Shown: piece after piece, positions 24,701 through 39,700 of the stretch
Layout: every line of letters begins with the position of its first letter
Numbering within the stretch: position 1 is the stretch's first letter
Assembly (NCBI GenBank): GCA_024291935.2
Contig: CM044321.1
Location: 66,830,985 to 66,894,984, forward strand
Reading direction: 5' to 3'
Length of the DNA: 64,000 nucleotides
From: Okapia johnstoni
Lineage: Eukaryota > Chordata > Mammalia > Artiodactyla > Giraffidae
Notes under the pieces: model-generated
The model's input: only the letters and a program-made list of their open reading frames with translations
Told to the model about the DNA's origin: nothing
Databases searched by the model: none
Made by a program: the position numbers and the translations under genes

Positions 24701-27700
24701 TATTTTCAAAGAAAATTGGTGATGTTCTCTTTGGAAAATGTTGAAGAAATGTGTTTGTTCATGTATTAGTACCTTGATGAGATAGGTGTCCTAGGGTTTA
24801 TTGAAGTATCATGTAGTAGAGTAACATAAATGCAGTAATGGGGATTTAGTTATTAGGGCTGGAATGTATGTTCGTCTATAACCCTGTATAAATAGAGTAA
24901 TGCCTCTTAGTCTAGAATCATAACAAAATACAATATTAGTTTTGTTACAATGACCATTCAAAATAAACATTTGATGGCAGCAGAACAGCAGATCATTAGT
25001 GGGTTTTAGAGTTAAATTTTGTACATTACAATTTATAAATAAAATTTTTTTCTCATTAAAATTGTTAGCTGTAATTTTTGTGAAAGGAAAGATATTAAGG
25101 GATTAATGGATATCTTCTTTGGTGATGGTTTTCTTTCTCTTTGAGGTAAAATAAGATTTGCATATTTTATTTTATTTTTAAAATTAAGGTATTATTAAAG
25201 CAATTGGTTTCCCTGCATGTAATGCCAGATTGTTTTCCTTAAAATATCCTAAGGATGGCAAGAAGTAGTATTTAATGAGTTTGTTGAAGTAGATTCTGAA
25301 AGGAGTAATTAGCGATTGTCTTGTGTGTGTTTTTTATTCCTTTTTTTTTCTTTGCTGAGCAGCATTTAAATAAATTCAATTCAGTTGATTCAAATTGCCA
25401 AAGTCTTAAGTCTAAACAATTTTCAGTTTTGCATGGCTGTAAATTTCAGAGCAAATCTTGAAAAGTTTATAATTACGATTTTTGCAACTAAAATTAGAAA
25501 ACTTAGATGCAGTATCTTTATATAGATTGTACTGAATAGCCTAATTTTTGTAATAGAATATATAATTTTGAGTGTATCACCTATGGAAATTCTCAATACA
25601 GTATTGCTATCAATTTACACACAGAAACAAGGAGAAAGAGTAGCATAAAAATCTCTGAAAAGGGATCCTCAGAGAAAAAATGAGTTATTTTTGAAGCTAG
25701 AACTGTGTCAATTTGGAGATTTTTGACTTTTTGTTATCTTTAATAGAAGTTTATTTTGGTCAGTTAGATTAGAAATAATATTTTTCTTCCCTTTCCTCCT
25801 AACAAATTTTATTCTCTGAATGATAACCCTGTCTCATTCCAGGTGTAAAAATTGCAGTCATTACAATGCACTTCCCAGCATGAAGTCCATTAACTTTAAT
25901 AAGCTGTCTTAAGTGTGTAAAAAATAAACTGTTCTATCTAACATGGACACAACCATACTCTAACCCCTAATCTTAGAACTAAATATAGTCACATTACCAA
26001 AGCATTGTCTCTACTTTGGAAATGACTGAAGACTTCATTGGTGTTGTGCAGTTGTTAATATTTCCATGTTTTTTTTTCAATTGAACTGTTTATAAATTAA
26101 TGGGAAGATGGAGAGATTTTTGAGACGGCCTATTGGGCTTTTTGCCTTTAAACTTTATTATAGGTAACTAAGGGGAAAAAAGTAAGAATAATGTGTTCAT
26201 TCATGGTTAAAATTGTGTTCAAGTTCAGTACAGTCTATTAAAATACACTTTATTTGGATTATTTTTGTTTTGCAGTTTCATTTGTATCCTCCGATAGGAC
26301 ATGTAAAGATAAAGTTTTACCCTATAACAATAATTATAATAATTGTACAACTTTGTTAACTGTCTCTTCAATTGTAGTTCTGGACTCTTCAGTCTTTTTA
26401 GTATATCAAAATGAAAGAAAATTTGATTTGGAAGAGGATCATGAGTTCTTTATTTTTTTTTCTTTTTTCTTCTTAACAGTATGAGAAATCATGTTTCTTT
26501 CATAGTCTTTTCCTATACATATTTTCTTTTTCTTCACTCCATTTTCTGCTCAGCTATCCTCATGTTAACTTCATAACATTTTTAATGAAGATGGTGGGAT
26601 GGTAAGTTTCTGTCAAAAAGAGGTAACTTTTTTCCCTCCTGTGTTACACTGAACTTATTGTTCCTTGTGAACCTTATTTCATCATGTTAAACTTAAAAAC
26701 TACAGTTTTGCAGTTTCCTGACCCTACAGTTTAGGTAGAACTTTGATATGAAAATAGTTGGAAAGGTTTATAAGAATCTGTCAATGTTACTCGTTTGTTG
26801 TTGTTTAGCCACTAAGTTGTGTCCAACTATTTTGCGACTCCATGCAACCGCTAACCTGTTTAGCCCTCCAGGTTTCTCTGTCCATGGAGTTTCCCAGGCA
26901 GAAATACTGGAGTGGATTGCCATTTCCTCCTCCAGGGGATCTTCCAGACCCAGGGATCAAACCTGCGTCTCCTGCTTGACAGGCAAATTCTTTATTACCA
27001 CTGAGCCACCTGGAAAGCCCTATTCATTGGTTAGGAATTCCATAAGCATACTGTAGTACTTGGATGTATGTATTTAAGAAAGACTTATTTTACAATACTC
27101 AAGCCTCTTCCTGATAGACTAGTTGATAAAAGTAGCTGGAAACTCACTCTTATGGAATTCACTGTTGTTATGATTCTTTTATCTGGCCTTAACTGAATGC
27201 TTCTGAAAGAAAGCTGAAAGCTATTTTTGAGTTCAACTTTTACAGGTGATTCTTCATATTCTCCAATACTACTACAATGAGCAATAGGAATTTAATACAA
27301 ACAAGCCTTAATTTAATAATACTTATTTCAGTAGCTACCATTTAGTTAATGCCTGTCAGTGCCAGTTTCTTTTCTAAGTGTAATTGTAGATGTAATTTTT
27401 ATATCATACAGTCTCTAATTTTTTATAAAGAGGAAACAGAAACTTAAGAGAATTTAAGCAATTTATCCTGTGAACATAGTTTCTCAGGGAATTGATGGTA
27501 ACTAGGAGTCACATCTAGTTCAGACGTATTTCTCATTGTAGCTCATTTTATCTTTTCAACCACATAGTTATCTTTGGTTAAGTTCTTGTTATTAATTTAG
27601 GGTCTTTTTCTAGGCAACAAAGAAATTCCAGTGGAAAACCGAGTGCATCTTTATGGTACCTTTTTGAGTGTATAGGGTTAGAGGTATGTTGACTCACCAG

Positions 27701-30700
27701 TGAAGCTAAGTGAAGAAATCTGAAAGGGACCATTTATTTAGAATGCTTATTTTAAGTCAAAATTGAAAGCTTGGATGCCATTTAGTGTATAATTATTTTC
27801 TGCAAAGTATACACTGACAGTTGATAATATTTCAGCAACATCTTTAGAATTACATTTTTATATATGCTGTTGTGCTTTTATATTTTAATATCTCCTGATT
27901 TTAGCTAGCACTTGAAATATGTAGTATTCAATAAATGGATTGTTAAATTGTGTAAGCTGTTTGTTTTGCTGATTAATTTTGAGAGAGTATGGGGCTTCCC
28001 TGTTAGCTCAGTTGGTAAAGAATGAGGAGTCTTTGAGGGAGTTATTTTCTAAATAGACCAACACTATTTTAAGTGGTGTTAGTGTATTTTTCTTTTAATG
28101 TCCACTTATTAAGTGTGCTAGCAGTAGCTGTCATGAAAATCACATCAGTTTTCCAAATTTCTGAAGAATTAAGGGTTTTTTTACCTTTTGTAATAATTAG
28201 GGTCCTTCTTCTTTGATGTTGTTTACATTCATTTTCTAAAAGAACAATAAAGGAGCCTGTTAAGTTTTCTATAGAAATAGATTATTGAATTAATTAGATT
28301 CTGTAAGGAAAGCCTTTGAGTACAAAATGAAGAACTCTTACTGTTGAAAATGTGCCTTATTTTGTTTTAGTTAACTTAAAAAATAGAAGGGCTGGATCTT
28401 ACTTGATTTTTCTTAATTCCTTGAGAGTAGTTTCTGGATTTTCTTTTTGTTGTTGTTTCTAAATTGGAAATCAGAGGTAGAGTTTTTGTTAGAGTGGGGA
28501 AGAAATAGCATTGGTTTCATGAATAGATTAAGATAGTTTTTGGTTCATGAAACTACATTATAAGATTGAGATTATTGAAATATAATGTAACACTGGCAAA
28601 GGTATGGTTAAAACATTTCATTTTGAATATAAGTAAATTGAAGTGTTTATAGGAAATGTGATAGGAGGCCTGGGTTAGACATTTTGAATTAATTAGAAAG
28701 TAGTGAGAAAAAAAAAATTTAGTTCTGGGGAATGATAGGAAAGAAATTGTTAAAGCTGGAGAGCTAGTGTTCAAAAGTGATAATTTTTCTTTCCACATCT
28801 TCCCTTTGCTGTGTAAAGACCAGTAGAGCCCAGTCATTATACTAAGAAAGATTATCTTTCTCTGATGGCTCAGCTGGTCAAGTATCTGCCTGCAATGTGA
28901 GAGACCTGGGTTCAATCCCTGGGTTGGGAAGATCCCCTGGAGAAGGTAAAGGCTACCCACTCCAGTATTCTGGCCTGGAGAATGCCATGGACTGTGCAGT
29001 CCATGGGGTGGCAAAGAGTCGGACACAACTGAGTGACTTTAATTTTCACTTTCTTAAGGGCATGAAAGCATGGTCTTCCTTGTCTTTGAAGCTTTGTCCT
29101 TTAATGAGTCAGTAAACATTTGTTGGATATTAGATGTCTTCTCTAGAAAATAATCAACCTCTTGATGCTAAGGATCCATTCATCTAAATAGAGCAACTTT
29201 ATAGGGCAGTTCATAATTTAGGAAACATGGAGATATAAAGTGTGAATTAGTTGTGTTTGATACTTGCTAATAAAGGGCGTCCAGGCAGAGAGGAAGGCTC
29301 ATCCATCTAACTTGTTTTATCTAACAGTATCAGAGCCTTTTGTTTGAAATTTTGTATCTTGCTAGTAGTCTTTAGATTTGTGATCTGTGATCAAAAAATT
29401 AAATACTAGGATACAGGTAAGTAGGGCAGCCTTGAGACTTTGATTGTCTATTTCTTTTAGGGTCATTTAGAGATTATTTTTTTATTTTTTGCTTTAACAC
29501 TTCTATTCTTCCTCTTAACTTTCCTCATGAGACTTCATCATGTCTCACTTGGACCTGGTAGTCTCCCCACATTTATCTTTGCCACAGAATAACTAGAGAA
29601 CTCTATAACTTAAAATTTTTAACTATAAGTTACATCCCTCCTGCTTAAACTCTATGTGATCTGGCCCTTGGCTTCTTCCCTGACCCTGTCTTGTACCCTC
29701 TCCTCTTCATTTACTACATTATGTCTATACTGGCCTTTTGGTCTGTTTTTCAGATATGCAAAGCTTGATCTTGCTTTAAACACTAAGCTCTTTTTTTCTT
29801 TCTGGAATGCTTTAATTTTTTTCTGTTGTTCCTATGCCTAGCATAATTCTAAGCATTCAGGTCTCACCTCAATGTCACCTCCACAGAGAGCCCTAACTGT
29901 TCCAATCTAAAGTAAAGTAGCCCCACCGCTGTCATTCTATTAAACTGTCCTGTTGTTTTCATCACAGTACCTGTTAGTACTTCAAATTATCTTATTTATT
30001 ACAATTTGTTGGGAGTCTTTTGACTTAGAATATAAGTTCTATGATAACCTATTTGTTCTGTTCATAACTGTCCACAGAATTTAATCCAGTGCCTATAGTA
30101 CTGCAGGAGCTCGTGTGTGCCGGTGCTCAGTCACTTCAGACTCTTTGCGACCCTATGGACTGTTGCCTGCCAGGCTCCTCTGTCCATGGGATTTTCCAGG
30201 CAAGAATACTGGTGTGGGCTGTTGTGCCCTCTTCCAGGGGATCTTCTGACCCAGGGATCAAACCCAGGTCTGCTGCATTGCAGGCTGATTCTTTACCACT
30301 GAGCCACCGGGGAAGCCCTACTTTTAATAGTATTTCTCCCCAATGGTGTTTTCTTTTTAAACCTGTCCTCTGCTCCAGCCTATATGCTTAACTGCCTAGT
30401 TGAGATTTCTACTTTAAAGCCTGAAAAATTGAATCTGTGATCTGTCACATCTATGGAACTCCAGAATTTTCATTCATGGAGAATAGATCTACCATCCATC
30501 TATTTGTCAACCAGATACTTCAGAGTCTTCTTTGATGCCTTCTTTCCCCCTTCATATTCAGCCCATCAGCTGCGGTATTTGAATTTCGCCCCTTAATTAT
30601 CTCGAGTCTCTTCATTTTTTACTGCTATCTTTGTATTGGGTTGGCCAAAAGTTTGTTTGAGTTTTTCCGTAAGAATAGTTTGAATTATCATCTCTTCCTG

Positions 30701-33700
30701 ATGCTGGGGTCCCCACAGCTGTACTTTCTCTATTCTAGCCCTTTTTCTCCATAATCTTAGAAGACTGAAATATAATGTACATATTGAAAAGTGCTTAAAG
30801 TTTAAGTATATAGCTCAGTAGATTTTCACGAAGTGAACATACCCATGTAACCAGAATCCTACTCAAGAAGTAGAACATTACCAGCAAATTAGAAGCCCTT
30901 AGTGCCCCCTTTTTTCTAGAGTGATCTTTGTAAAATGAAAATATGATCATGAATAAAACCTTTCAGGTGCTTCCCATTGCTGTTAGGATAAAGAGCAAAA
31001 ACCATGATGTGGTTGATGTGGCCCCTACCTTCCTTTCCAACCTCATGTTTTATTACTTCTCATACTTTCTGTGTTCCAGCCCTACTGGCCACTTCTCATT
31101 TTCTTGAATGAACTATTCTGTTCCTTTTTCCTGGAAAGTTCTATGTGCAAACACCCTTTCCATACTCATCCTTCAGATTTGAGCTCTTCAAGGAAACCTT
31201 TTTGGATGTAGCAGGCAGGCTTGGTGAAGTCCAAAATACATATTATATGCTCTCATGTACTGTTTTTTCATTAGTTTGTATGAGTACATGATTATTTCCT
31301 CTCCCTTTTATTTTTAAGTACCATTTGTCAGAGGTTGTATCAGTTTTGTTTACCGTTATATGGTCATCAGAACAATGAGAAGAGTGGTATTCAGTGTTCA
31401 TACAATAAGTGAATTTGAGTAGTCTCAGCTTGTTATGGGCTGAATTGTGTCCTTTTAAAATTTCATGTGTTGGAAGTCCTGAACTAATATTTATAATGTG
31501 ACTATTTTTAGGATATAGGCCCTTTAAAGAGGTAATTAAGGTAAAATGAAGTCATATGATTGGACCCTGATCCAATATGATTGGTGTCCTTAAGAGGTGA
31601 TTAGGATACAGACACACAAAAACGGAAGACCTTAACAACACTGGAAGAAGACAGCCATCTGCAAACCAAGGAGAGAGGCTTTTGAAGAAATCTACCCTGC
31701 TGACACCTTGATCTTGAACTTCTAACCTCCGGAATTGTGAGAAAGTTAATTGCTGCTGTTTAAGCAACCCAGACTGATGCTTTGTGGCTTTGGAAAACTG
31801 ACACAGATTTTGGTATTGGAAAGTGGAATGCTGCTCTAACAAATATCTAAGAATGTAGAAATGGCTTTAGAACTGGCTATTGTAGAGGCTGGAATAATTT
31901 TGAGCTTCATGTTAGAAAAAGCCAAGGTTGCCTTCTGTGATTATAGGTAGAAATATGAACATTAAAGGTGATTCTGCTGAGGCTCTGAAAGAGGGCTATT
32001 AGGAAGGCTTCTGTCACTTAGCATATATGATCATATTGATAGAAATAAGAAAAGGGTGCTTCTGATAAGGTCTCAGATGAGAGTGAGGAAGATGTTACTG
32101 GAAACGTAAGGAAAGGCAATCATGTTATAAGGTGGCAGAAAACTTGGCTAAATTGTGTTCAATGGGTTTGTGGGAAATTGAACTGTTAAGTGATAAAGTT
32201 GGATATTTAACTGAAATTTATAAGCCAAGTGTTAAAAGCATGGCCTGGTTTCTCCTTGCTGCTTATAGTAAAACACAAGAGGACAAAGATAATTGAAGAA
32301 AGATTTATTAAGCAAAATGGAACCAAAACTTTGAAGATTTGGAAATTCTCAGCCTATGCATGTTGCAAAAAATTAGTGTGTTCTGGAAACAACATCAAGG
32401 CTGTTGCTAGGCAACCATTTGATAAAGGGAGTATGGACATATGACTTAGGAATTCATTAAGCCATCTCAGCAGGACCTGAGATGGGGTTATGGCAGCAGA
32501 AACACTACCAGCTTGGATTGAAAGGGACAGATACAGGATGAAATGAGGGAGGCTGTCAGACTTCTGAGATTCTATAAGACAAGTCAGTAGAGCTATCTGT
32601 GTCATCTGGCTGAGAGCATGTGTTGTCCTCCAAGAAAGGAGTAGCATGACCCTGAAGGTAGTTTAGAGGTCAACAGGGCTGCCACTGCCACCATAGGATC
32701 AGAGCACAAAGCCTGAGAGGGTGGGGCTCCAGCCCAGTGGTCCCAGAACATGGAGCCATAGATTATTATTATTAAATATTATTCTTCAACCTTAAAATCT
32801 TATGAAATTTGCCTTATTACAGACTTGCTTGGGACCCATCATCTCCTCTTTCTGATTTTTCCTTTTTGGAATAGAAACATTTTGAAAGCAGATAAGTTGT
32901 CTACAGTCACTTGGTTAACAGCTGAAGAGAAATTTTGCCTCAGGATGAATCATATCTCAAGTTCACCCATAGCTGGTTTAAATGGTATTTAGATAAGATT
33001 TTTTGGATTTAAGAGTTGATTCTAGAAGAGGCTAACACTTTGTGGGCTCTTGCAACGGGGTGAATGTGTTTTTCATATGAGAAGGACATTAATTGGTGGG
33101 AGGCAAGAGAGTGTAGTGTTAAATGGGCTGAATTATCACCCCTGAGAACTCACATGTTGAAGTCTTAACCCCCAATACCTTGGAATGTAATTATATTTGA
33201 AGGTAGCACCTTTAAAGAGATAGTTAAGATATACTGCTGCTGCTGCTGCTAAGTTGCTTCAGTTGTGTCTGACTGTGCGACCTCATAGATGGCAGCCCAC
33301 CAGGCCTCGCCATCCCTGGAATTCTCCAGGCAAGAACACTGGAGTGGGTTGCCATTTCCTTCTCCAGTGCATGAAAGTGGAAAGTGAAAGTGAAGTCGCT
33401 CAGTTGTGACTGACTCTTCGCGACCCCACGGACTGCAGCCTACCAGGCTCCTCTGTCCGTGGGATTTTCCAGGCAAGAGTACTGGAGTGGGGTGCCATTG
33501 CCTTCTCCGAATTGATATGGATGGGCTGTAATCCAATATAACTGGTGTCCTTATAAGAATAGGAAATTAGGACACAGCCATAAACAGAAGGAAGACCTTT
33601 GAAGACATTGACAGAAGAAGGCCATCTAACAGTGAAAGAGAGAGGCCTTAGAAGAAGCCAACCCTGTGGACACCTTGATCTCAGACTTCAGGCTTCTAGA

Positions 33701-36700
33701 ATTGTGAGAAAATAAACTGTTTAAGCCACCCAGTCTGCATTTTGTCACAGTCCTAGCAAACTAGTACACAGTACTGTACCTGATAGTTGAGAGGCACTTG
33801 TGAGACATTTCTTCTGCAGTTCCTTTATATGTAAAATTAGGGCATTTGACTTGGTCAGTGGTTCTTAATTTTTAATTTAGTTCAAAACTTCTGGAAATGG
33901 AATGTGTTTCATTAAGAAATGTATAGTGGGCTGCCTGACCCTGTGAGCTCTTCATTGTGCAACCTAGTTCTGTGTTTCAGACACTATCTTTGCTGTACCT
34001 CAGGGATTGTTTTGAAGACCAGAAACCTCCACTTTTAGTAGAGCGCAGAATTTTAAATTGCATCTTGGGCAAGTCACTTAGTTTTCTGAATCTTTTCCTC
34101 TTAAATGAGAATACCTTCTTAAATAGGATTACTGGATGGATTATATGAGTATGTTAGAATTTCAGCTGAAGTAGCTTGTGTGTTAACCTTGAAACTGATT
34201 TTGTTTGCCTTTTGATGATTTCACTTCCCTATACGCTAGAGATGGCAGAGAAGGAAACAAAGCAATTGGTTGAATTTTATACTAGTTAGAAATGCTAGGA
34301 AAGGTCTAAAGGATAAAGTCTGATTTTATTGTTATTTAACAAAGATACTCATAATCCTCATTAGCATAGGCATTCAGAAATTAAGCTGTGTAATACCTCA
34401 AAACAGTTTGTGATGATGTATGCCTTTTTGTCATGAATAGTGGCACTCGTTTTTCAATTGTGTTGTGTTGACTGTTAGTTTGATCAAGTCAATTTGATAT
34501 TCTCATCTTTATTGACAAATATGGTGTGATTAGTTTCACAGAGCAGTGTATTGGCCAGATCACACGAATCCATTTCTTTAACAGAAAAAAAATTTTTTTT
34601 TTTTACATCAAGCATAATAAAAGTAAGGAGCTTTTCCCCACCACCCTTAGTTTTCATGAATACATTTATTTTTTGTTTTTCATCACAACCTTCTGTGTCA
34701 TGTTCGTGTGACAGTGATATCAGCTTACCTGTAGTTACGTGAAACTTAGTTAATTGCACCCTAGGCTTCTGTGAAATGAGTCATTCAGATGGGAACATCA
34801 GTTTGAGTGGATGTCAGCTTTCTATTTTTGTAGTGCAGTCCAGGAAGTGACAGAGTTGTCACAAGATTCCATAGACAAAGGGGAAGAAGACATTTGTTGG
34901 AGGGTCAGAGAGGAGTAATATTTTAAGTTTTTAAAATTTGTAATATTTTAAAGTTTGTATTATCTTAATTGCTAGTATCTTGTGTTTATTATTTTAAATG
35001 ATAGTATTCTAAATTTTTGATAATATACCATTCTTTTTGAATCACTTCTTAGATTATTTTCTACAGTGTAGTAGAAGAAATTATTATATTTAGGAACAGT
35101 TTACCTATAGAAGAAGAAGGTTATCTAGGGGCAGTACAGATATCGCTCAACGGAGAAAGGAAATAGAAAAAGCAGCTAATCAGGTTTTAATTAAGTAATT
35201 GGCTGTTGAGGCTTTCTAAGTAAGCTATTGATTAATTGTGTTGTGGAAATAATGTGGAAAGTTCAAGAAATGTTTGTTTGGTCATATGAATTCTCCCCTT
35301 TTAGGAGCTGGATTAGACCTGCTGAAGTCACAGAGTCTGTAGTAGGTCTCTTGGACTGAAGTTCAGGTGAGCATCTTACCAAGGGTGATTTAAAAGAGCC
35401 GAAGTAGGTGTTAGCAAGGTTTCAGAAAAAACCAAGCATTATTCTTAGGAAACAATAAATCCAGTCAACAAATGAAAAACAAAAACATAGTAAACTGAGA
35501 GACAAAGAGGGACCAGAAACTGAAATGCAATTGAGTAAATGAGTAAGGTTGAGTGCATACAGGGATGACACTAGGCCATTGGCATGAGTGGTATTGAAAG
35601 ACTGAAAGCTTGTTTTAGTGATTGTTTCAGTGTATCATTTCTTGGTGGATGATGAACTGATAACTTTGTGGGCCTTCCAGCTTTTGGCAGTCATGAGAAC
35701 AGGAAATATGGAGTGGCGGGGGGTGGGGGGGTGGGGGGGGAATTGTTCCTCTGAATCGTCTTGCTTGGTGTGCATCAGAGTGGTTTATGTTGTTGCTAAG
35801 AACATCAAGTGTATCCTGACTTTTGGGACAATCGGTGCAGATACACAGTAGAAGTACTCACTGCAGTGAGAAAATAGCAGATGTAAGCTAGAGTTTCTGG
35901 GGATGGAATGGTGTTTTCTGATTGAAGGAATGTGGTTGAGAAATATGAACCAGTAGTGAGAAGAGTCAGTAAAATGTTTTCTGGATGAGTGTGTTGCAGT
36001 GGAGTTACTTGTTCACTGTTCATTTAGTACATTGGTAGTCAGTGAGTGAAATGTGGAGGACTGGGTATACGGAAAAGTAGAATTTAGTAAGGGAAAATTA
36101 GTAAGGGGGAAAGGCTGTAGACAGTTGTAACTGAATGGTCAAAGGCTCAGAGATGGGTAACAGTAAGTATTGAATTTATTCATGTATGTATTTATTCCTT
36201 CAATAGTGTTTCATGAGTGCTTACTATATGCCAGGCATTGTTTTAATGATAGATCAGTGAGCAAAGCAGACAAAACCTCTGCCCTCCCTACCTGATTCGG
36301 GGTAGGGAAATGGACTAAATAAACAAGTATTTGGGAGGTCAGATGATAAGTGCTGTGGACAAAATTGAAGCAGCGTAAGTGGTATAGGGAGGATGAGGCT
36401 TAGTGGAATGTGTACCACTTAAAGTGATCGATAAAGGCTCAACTGATAAGGTAACATTTGAGCAGAGACTTGAAGAAAATGAGAGTGAATTAGCAAAGAG
36501 AGAAGCAAGGATGGAGCATTCCAGACTGAGGGTCCTGCAGGTGAGCGCTCTGATGAGGTGGGACTGTGCTTTGTGTGGTTAAGGAATAGTAGGATGTCAG
36601 TTTTCTTGGAGCTAAGTGAGCAAAGGGCAAGGTGGTGGAAGAGAGAATCAAAGAGAAAGAAGGAACAATATAATAATGGGCCTTGTAAATTATTGAAGAA

Positions 36701-39700
36701 ATACACACCTTTACTCTGCTTGAGATGGGAAGCTGTTGGAGAGTTTTGAGCAGGGAATGATGTGATCTGACTTGTGTTTTAAGTTATACAAAGTCAGTTC
36801 TGGCTGCTCTCTTAAAATCACTTTAGAGATATAAGAATGGAAGCAGGGACTAACTAGACAGCTCTTGGAGTAATCCAAATGAGAGGTGATTGAGACCTCA
36901 GCCAGGGGACGAATGTAGAGGTAGTGAGAACTGGTTGAAGCTAGAGCTGACAAGATTTGCTAAATACATCAAATAATGGGTATGAGAAGGATGGAGTTAC
37001 GGTTGACTAAGATACAATATAGGAGGAGCACATTTAGAAAGGAAAACAGGTGTTTTCTGGACATTGAATGGAGATGTAGAATATATAGTGTGTTTAGAGT
37101 TCACGGGAGAGGTCTGGGTTGGAAACACAAATTTGGGTGTGGATGGGAAAGCAGGCTTTTTATTGTTGGTGGAGCATAGAGTTTGGTGTAAAGTGTAATG
37201 AGAGGTAACTCCAAACATCAGCAATTCTCAGTCTTGTCTACGTTATGACACAGAAGACAAAATTTGTGGAATTTGCTGGAGTAAATGGACCAGGCTACTT
37301 TTCCCAAGACTTCTGGTCCTGAAGCTCAGAAACTCCACCTGCCACGGGCTCCATTTAGCAGTCTTATCTGTCACTGGTCAGAGATGGTGCCAAGCACACT
37401 AGTTAGGAAACTTTAGAGAAAGGAGAGAGAGTGAGTTAAGTCACTCAGTCATGTCCGACTCTTTGCAACCCCATAGACTGTTGCCTACCAGGCCTGTCCG
37501 TCCATGGGATTTTTCCAGGCAAGAGTACTGGAGTGGGTTGCCATTTTCTTCTCCAGAGGATCTTCCAGACCCAGGGATCGAACCTGGGTCTCCCACATTG
37601 TAGGCAGACGCTTTACCGTCTGAGCCACCAGGGAAGCCTTGAAAGGGGCCCGATAAAGAAGACTGAAAACACAATGTTAATGAGCTAAGGCTTATCTTGC
37701 TGACAGTAAGGATCACAGAAGAGATTTTTTACCAGAAATATGACAGTTAACATTTGTTTTAATTGGTGTTTTTCGAACTCTTCATGGTGAAAAGAGTTTT
37801 TAAAAAATTTTCCAATGCATTGCAGTCTGATAATTTAGTAAAGTATAATTTAAAAGTGAATTTACTAGAAAAATTTTAATATGTCAAATGCTTTATAATT
37901 CAACAGATACAAAAATTATTCTCAAATTCCTGTAAAAGTTACTGGTTTCTCATGGACTGGCATCAGTACAGATAACACTTCGAGTAGCATTGTTTGGGAT
38001 GGGACATACTTGACAGAGTGGTAATAGAAAGAAGAAAACTTCTGTAGACATCTTACAGTTAGTTGGAAGACCACCAGGCATTTTGTGGTGTTGGTTGAAA
38101 GACCTAAGGTAGCCTAACTGGATGATGTTTTGGCAGAGGCATGAAGCTTACTGGTGGGGCTTACTCTACTGGTAAGTGCCCTGGCCACTCTAGTGTAGCC
38201 TCCATTTCTCCTCCAGCATTTTATTCTTTGGGAGTCACTCTGGAGTGGCCCTGACCTTGGTCAAGTGTAGCTTATGTTTAACCATATCTTGATTGATAGA
38301 ATTTTGATTATTTGTTCTAGCCTCTTGTGAAGTGACTACCATGAAAGAAGAGTGGAATGGTTAGCCCTTCTGCACAGTTAATGCATGAAGCTACTCTTAT
38401 CCTGGTAGAGCCAGTTTTCTTGTTCTCTGTTTTTGTTCCCCTACTAAAAGAAGCATTTATCAGGGAAAAATAGCAGTTCTCCTGAACTGCTGTTGATTTT
38501 GGAGGACCTGAACTACACTCTGGAAGTGAATATACCTATCCCAACAGAGATGTTATTTACTCAAACTTCCTTTTTTCTTTCTTTAAATGTTACTTACTTA
38601 TTTAGTTGGCTGCACTGGGTCTTTGTTGCAGTATGCCAGATCATAGTTGTGGCATGCAAACTCTTAGCTGTGGCATGTGGAATCTGGTTCCCTGACCAGA
38701 GATCGAACCTGGGCCCCTCCACTGGAGAGTCCAAGCCACTGGATCACCAAAGAAAGTTTCAAGTTTCTTTTTTTCCTGATTAGAAAAAAGAGCTTATTTG
38801 TCTGTAATAAGCACCAGTCTACCTCAGTTGGTGCAAACCACCGCCTACCTAACCCTGCCTACCTTAACTTACGCTAGCCTGTCTTACGTCTTGGGCAAGA
38901 ATAAAGAGAGGGCACTATCAGGTTAGAACCCATATATTTAAGGTAGCTGATAAATTCACAAGTTGTTGTCCTTGGCATTACACTTCTGAGTCAAGAAGTC
39001 ATTGCAAAATAGCTCTTGACTATGAAGTCTGAATTTGGAATTTAGTGGCATGTCAGCTGACTGACCCACCCCTTGTCTTTGCCTTCCTCACCGGGGCTGA
39101 GTCTCAGATATGTCAGAAGGGTGGTCAAAAAGCAGAAGTAGCCTGGTTGCACACCCTTTTTGCAGAGGTAATCATGTGGTTGATGTGGTGGGGCCAGTCA
39201 ACCAGCTGGCACATTAGCGTCTTCATAGCCTTCTCAGGCTTCCCTTGTGGCTCAGCTAGTAAAGAATCCACCTGCAGTGCGGGAGACTTGGTTGGGAAGA
39301 TCCTCCGGAGAAGGGAAAGGCTATCCACTCAAGTGTTCTGGCTTAGAGAATTCCATAGACTGTATAGTCCATGGGGTTGTAAAGAGCCAGACAGGACTGG
39401 GCGACTTGCACTTTGACTTAGCCATCCTCAGTTGAAATCCCAAGAGAAGCTGCAGTTGCCACAAGTAACCATATGAAGGCAACTCGGGAAACAGTGGTAA
39501 GAGATCATAGCCTTCTGGTCAAGGGCTCAAAAGGGCACCAGATGTTTGCTTGCTGGGGTGCCACTGCCATGATCACTGATAACTCATCTCCCACTGTGTT
39601 CCAGGCCATCTTGGGCCCCTTTGTTCCAGGGGACACGAACAAGAGCTGACTGGCTGCCTGCTGAGGTGACTGGTGCAAGGTCTGTTCTTAACAAGACCCA

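Larger units (their letters stand above)
31431..33770 (+). mobile_element. Complete MaLR (MLT1-group) element, LTR-internal-LTR
   Basis: The 5' LTR (31431-31805) starts TGTTATGGGCTGAATTGTGT and ends CTGACACA. Internal sequence (about 31806-33116) begins gattttggtattggaaagtg and follows the non-coding MLT1 internal region. The 3' LTR (33117-33770) starts TGTTAAATGGGCTGAATTAT and ends CTAGTACACA, and is split by a BOV-A2. The two LTRs align along their length (shared aatccaatat, tggtgtcctta, gacaccttgatct). Flanking duplications are too decayed to call. No coding capacity. MaLRs depended on ERV-L machinery. Confidence 0.85.

Noticed and set aside
36419..36706. Minus-strand 95-codon ORF
   Set aside because: It lies in a diverged L2 LINE and has no intact L2 domain.
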